The position numbers were made by a program, and so were the translations under genes. From Roseibium album (GTDB lineage: Bacteria > Pseudomonadota > Alphaproteobacteria > Rhizobiales > Stappiaceae), in NCBI RefSeq assembly GCF_001404515.1, contig NZ_CXWE01000005.1, positions 434,001-498,000 on the forward strand: 64,000 bases of DNA, in the 5' to 3' direction. Numbering within the stretch: position 1 is the first letter of the stretch; every line of letters begins with the position of its first letter. The notes below the pieces were generated by a model, which was not told the DNA's origin, searched no databases, and was given only the letters and a program-made list of their open reading frames with translations. Shown piece by piece: positions 63,369 through 64,000 of this stretch.

Positions 63369-64000
63369 ACCGCCGCGGGCAGGAAACGACAGCAATATCA
63401 GACAATTCATACCGGCAACCGGAATTGCGTGACGGTGAAGAAGAAGGACCTCACACGATCCCGGTTGACCGGCACATCGGCTGCTCAAGTCTCGCCCGCT
63501 ACGGTGCCATGGCGTTTCCCCTGGCGTTCGTCGGATTGCCCATCTACCTGCATGCTCCCGATTTTTATGCCGTGTCGTTGCAGCTCCCCCTGGCGACACT
63601 CGGTTCGGTTCTTCTTGCTCTCCGGCTTGTCGACGCCGTTCAGGATCCGTTTATCGGCAGCCTGAGCGACAGGTTCCATACGTTTCGCTCTGCAATTCTG
63701 GCATTCGGCACGGTCCTGCTCGGCGCCGGGTTCTGGATGCTTTTTCATCCGGTCGCATCGGCTCCTGTGCTCTGGTTCGCAATTTCGGTATTGATTTGCA
63801 CCACCGGTTTTTCTGTCGTTTCCATCAACTTTCAGGCTCTGGGCGGTCTTTGGCGAACAACATCCGGCCAACGCACGAGGATCACCGCCAGTCGCGAGGC
63901 GATAGGTCTGATCGGACTTCTTTTTGCGGCCGTAACCCCGCCGGTGCTCATGCAGGTTGTCGGCGCCACCGAGGCATTTCACTGGCTGTCGCTGGTCTAT
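63365..64000 (+). CDS. MFS/GPH-type cation symporter, C-terminus cut by window edge
   Basis: The visible 212 residues encode a glycoside-pentoside-hexuronide-type (MelB-like) transporter: R-L-V-D-A-V-Q-D-P-F-I-G-S-L-S-D-R is the characteristic first-loop motif, and several hydrophobic segments follow. The GTG start overlaps the chalcone isomerase-like stop by 4 bases. About 45 hydrophilic residues precede the first membrane segment, so a downstream ATG at 63509 is an alternative start. The pairing with a chalcone isomerase-like gene is typical of the sigma-E/ChrR-linked cyclopropane/furan fatty acid clusters. The remaining half lies outside the window. Confidence 0.85.
   Translation, partial: MNRRGQETTAISDNSYRQPELRDGEEEGPHTIPVDRHIGCSSLARYGAMAFPLAFVGLPIYLHAPDFYAVSLQLPLATLGSVLLALRLVDAVQDPFIGSLSDRFHTFRSAILAFGTVLLGAGFWMLFHPVASAPVLWFAISVLICTTGFSVVSINFQALGGLWRTTSGQRTRITASREAIGLIGLLFAAVTPPVLMQVVGATEAFHWLSLVY

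Overview
The window looks like chromosomal DNA from a free-living, probably marine alphaproteobacterium of the Rhizobiales (Stappia/Labrenzia/Roseibium-like). The pointers are the GC-rich coding regions, UvrB with long N- and C-terminal extensions, a ClpS2-type adaptor, DUF3775, DUF6502/DUF5666, choline-sulfatase, a MocR regulator divergent from a DMT exporter, and alphaproteobacterial adenylate cyclase/TPR proteins. The taxonomic call is an inference from gene content, not from a marker gene. No rRNA gene, complete tRNA gene, CRISPR array or intact insertion sequence was seen.

Layout. 1-5521 (minus strand): two adjacent L,D-transpeptidases (the first cut by the window edge), a small secreted Cys-containing protein and a 1269-residue calcium-binding RCC1/RTX exoprotein. 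6056-11849: a TPR protein, the MocR/DMT pair, and the translationally coupled DUF6502-DUF5666 pair. 12013-15720: a tight three-gene operon (NRPS-type adenylation enzyme, integral-membrane ferric-reductase-like NAD(P)/flavin protein, crotonase) that looks like a split bacterial version of the fungal TmpL protein. 16135-21745: DUF3775, N-carbamoyl-D-amino-acid hydrolase, a class III cyclase with TPR tail, an AAC(6')-like acetyltransferase and a TetR regulator. 20795-24595: an accessory patch bracketed by two near-identical 36-bp repeats, containing the TetR gene, a truncated C-type-lectin-like secreted protein and a 610-residue toxin-like protein. 24917-36539: DegT aminotransferase, DUF1624 acyltransferase, a phosphotransferase, a SelW-like protein, a chemoreceptor, a peptide-type binding protein, choline-sulfatase and a diguanylate cyclase.

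36562-43255: a catabolic/transport operon (Fe(III)-type ABC importer, TIM-barrel epimerase, inositol-monophosphatase-like phosphatase) divergent from a ROK repressor, with a perfect 11-bp inverted repeat between them. This arrangement suggests uptake of a phosphorylated sugar or polyol. 43886-47120: an AT-richer pair, a novel lipoprotein and a multi-domain peptidoglycan hydrolase. 47425-50571: uvrB. 50578-52598: a strongly AT-rich, overlapping reverse transcriptase-SLATT membrane protein pair, very likely an acquired anti-phage system inserted next to uvrB. 53141-64000: VOC protein, MFS exporter whose ribosome binding site sits in a hairpin, DUF1176 protein, exported agmatine deiminase, a long coiled-coil protein, an unusual fusion of a dicarboxylate/glutamate symporter with a periplasmic binding domain, ClpS2, and the start of a chalcone-isomerase-like/MFS operon preceded by a promoter that resembles the Rhodobacter sigma-E/ChrR class.

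The strongest candidates for underexplored biology are the split TmpL-like redox operon, the RT-SLATT defence pair, the symporter-binding-protein fusion, the lipoprotein/three-domain hydrolase pair, and the 610-residue toxin-like protein.
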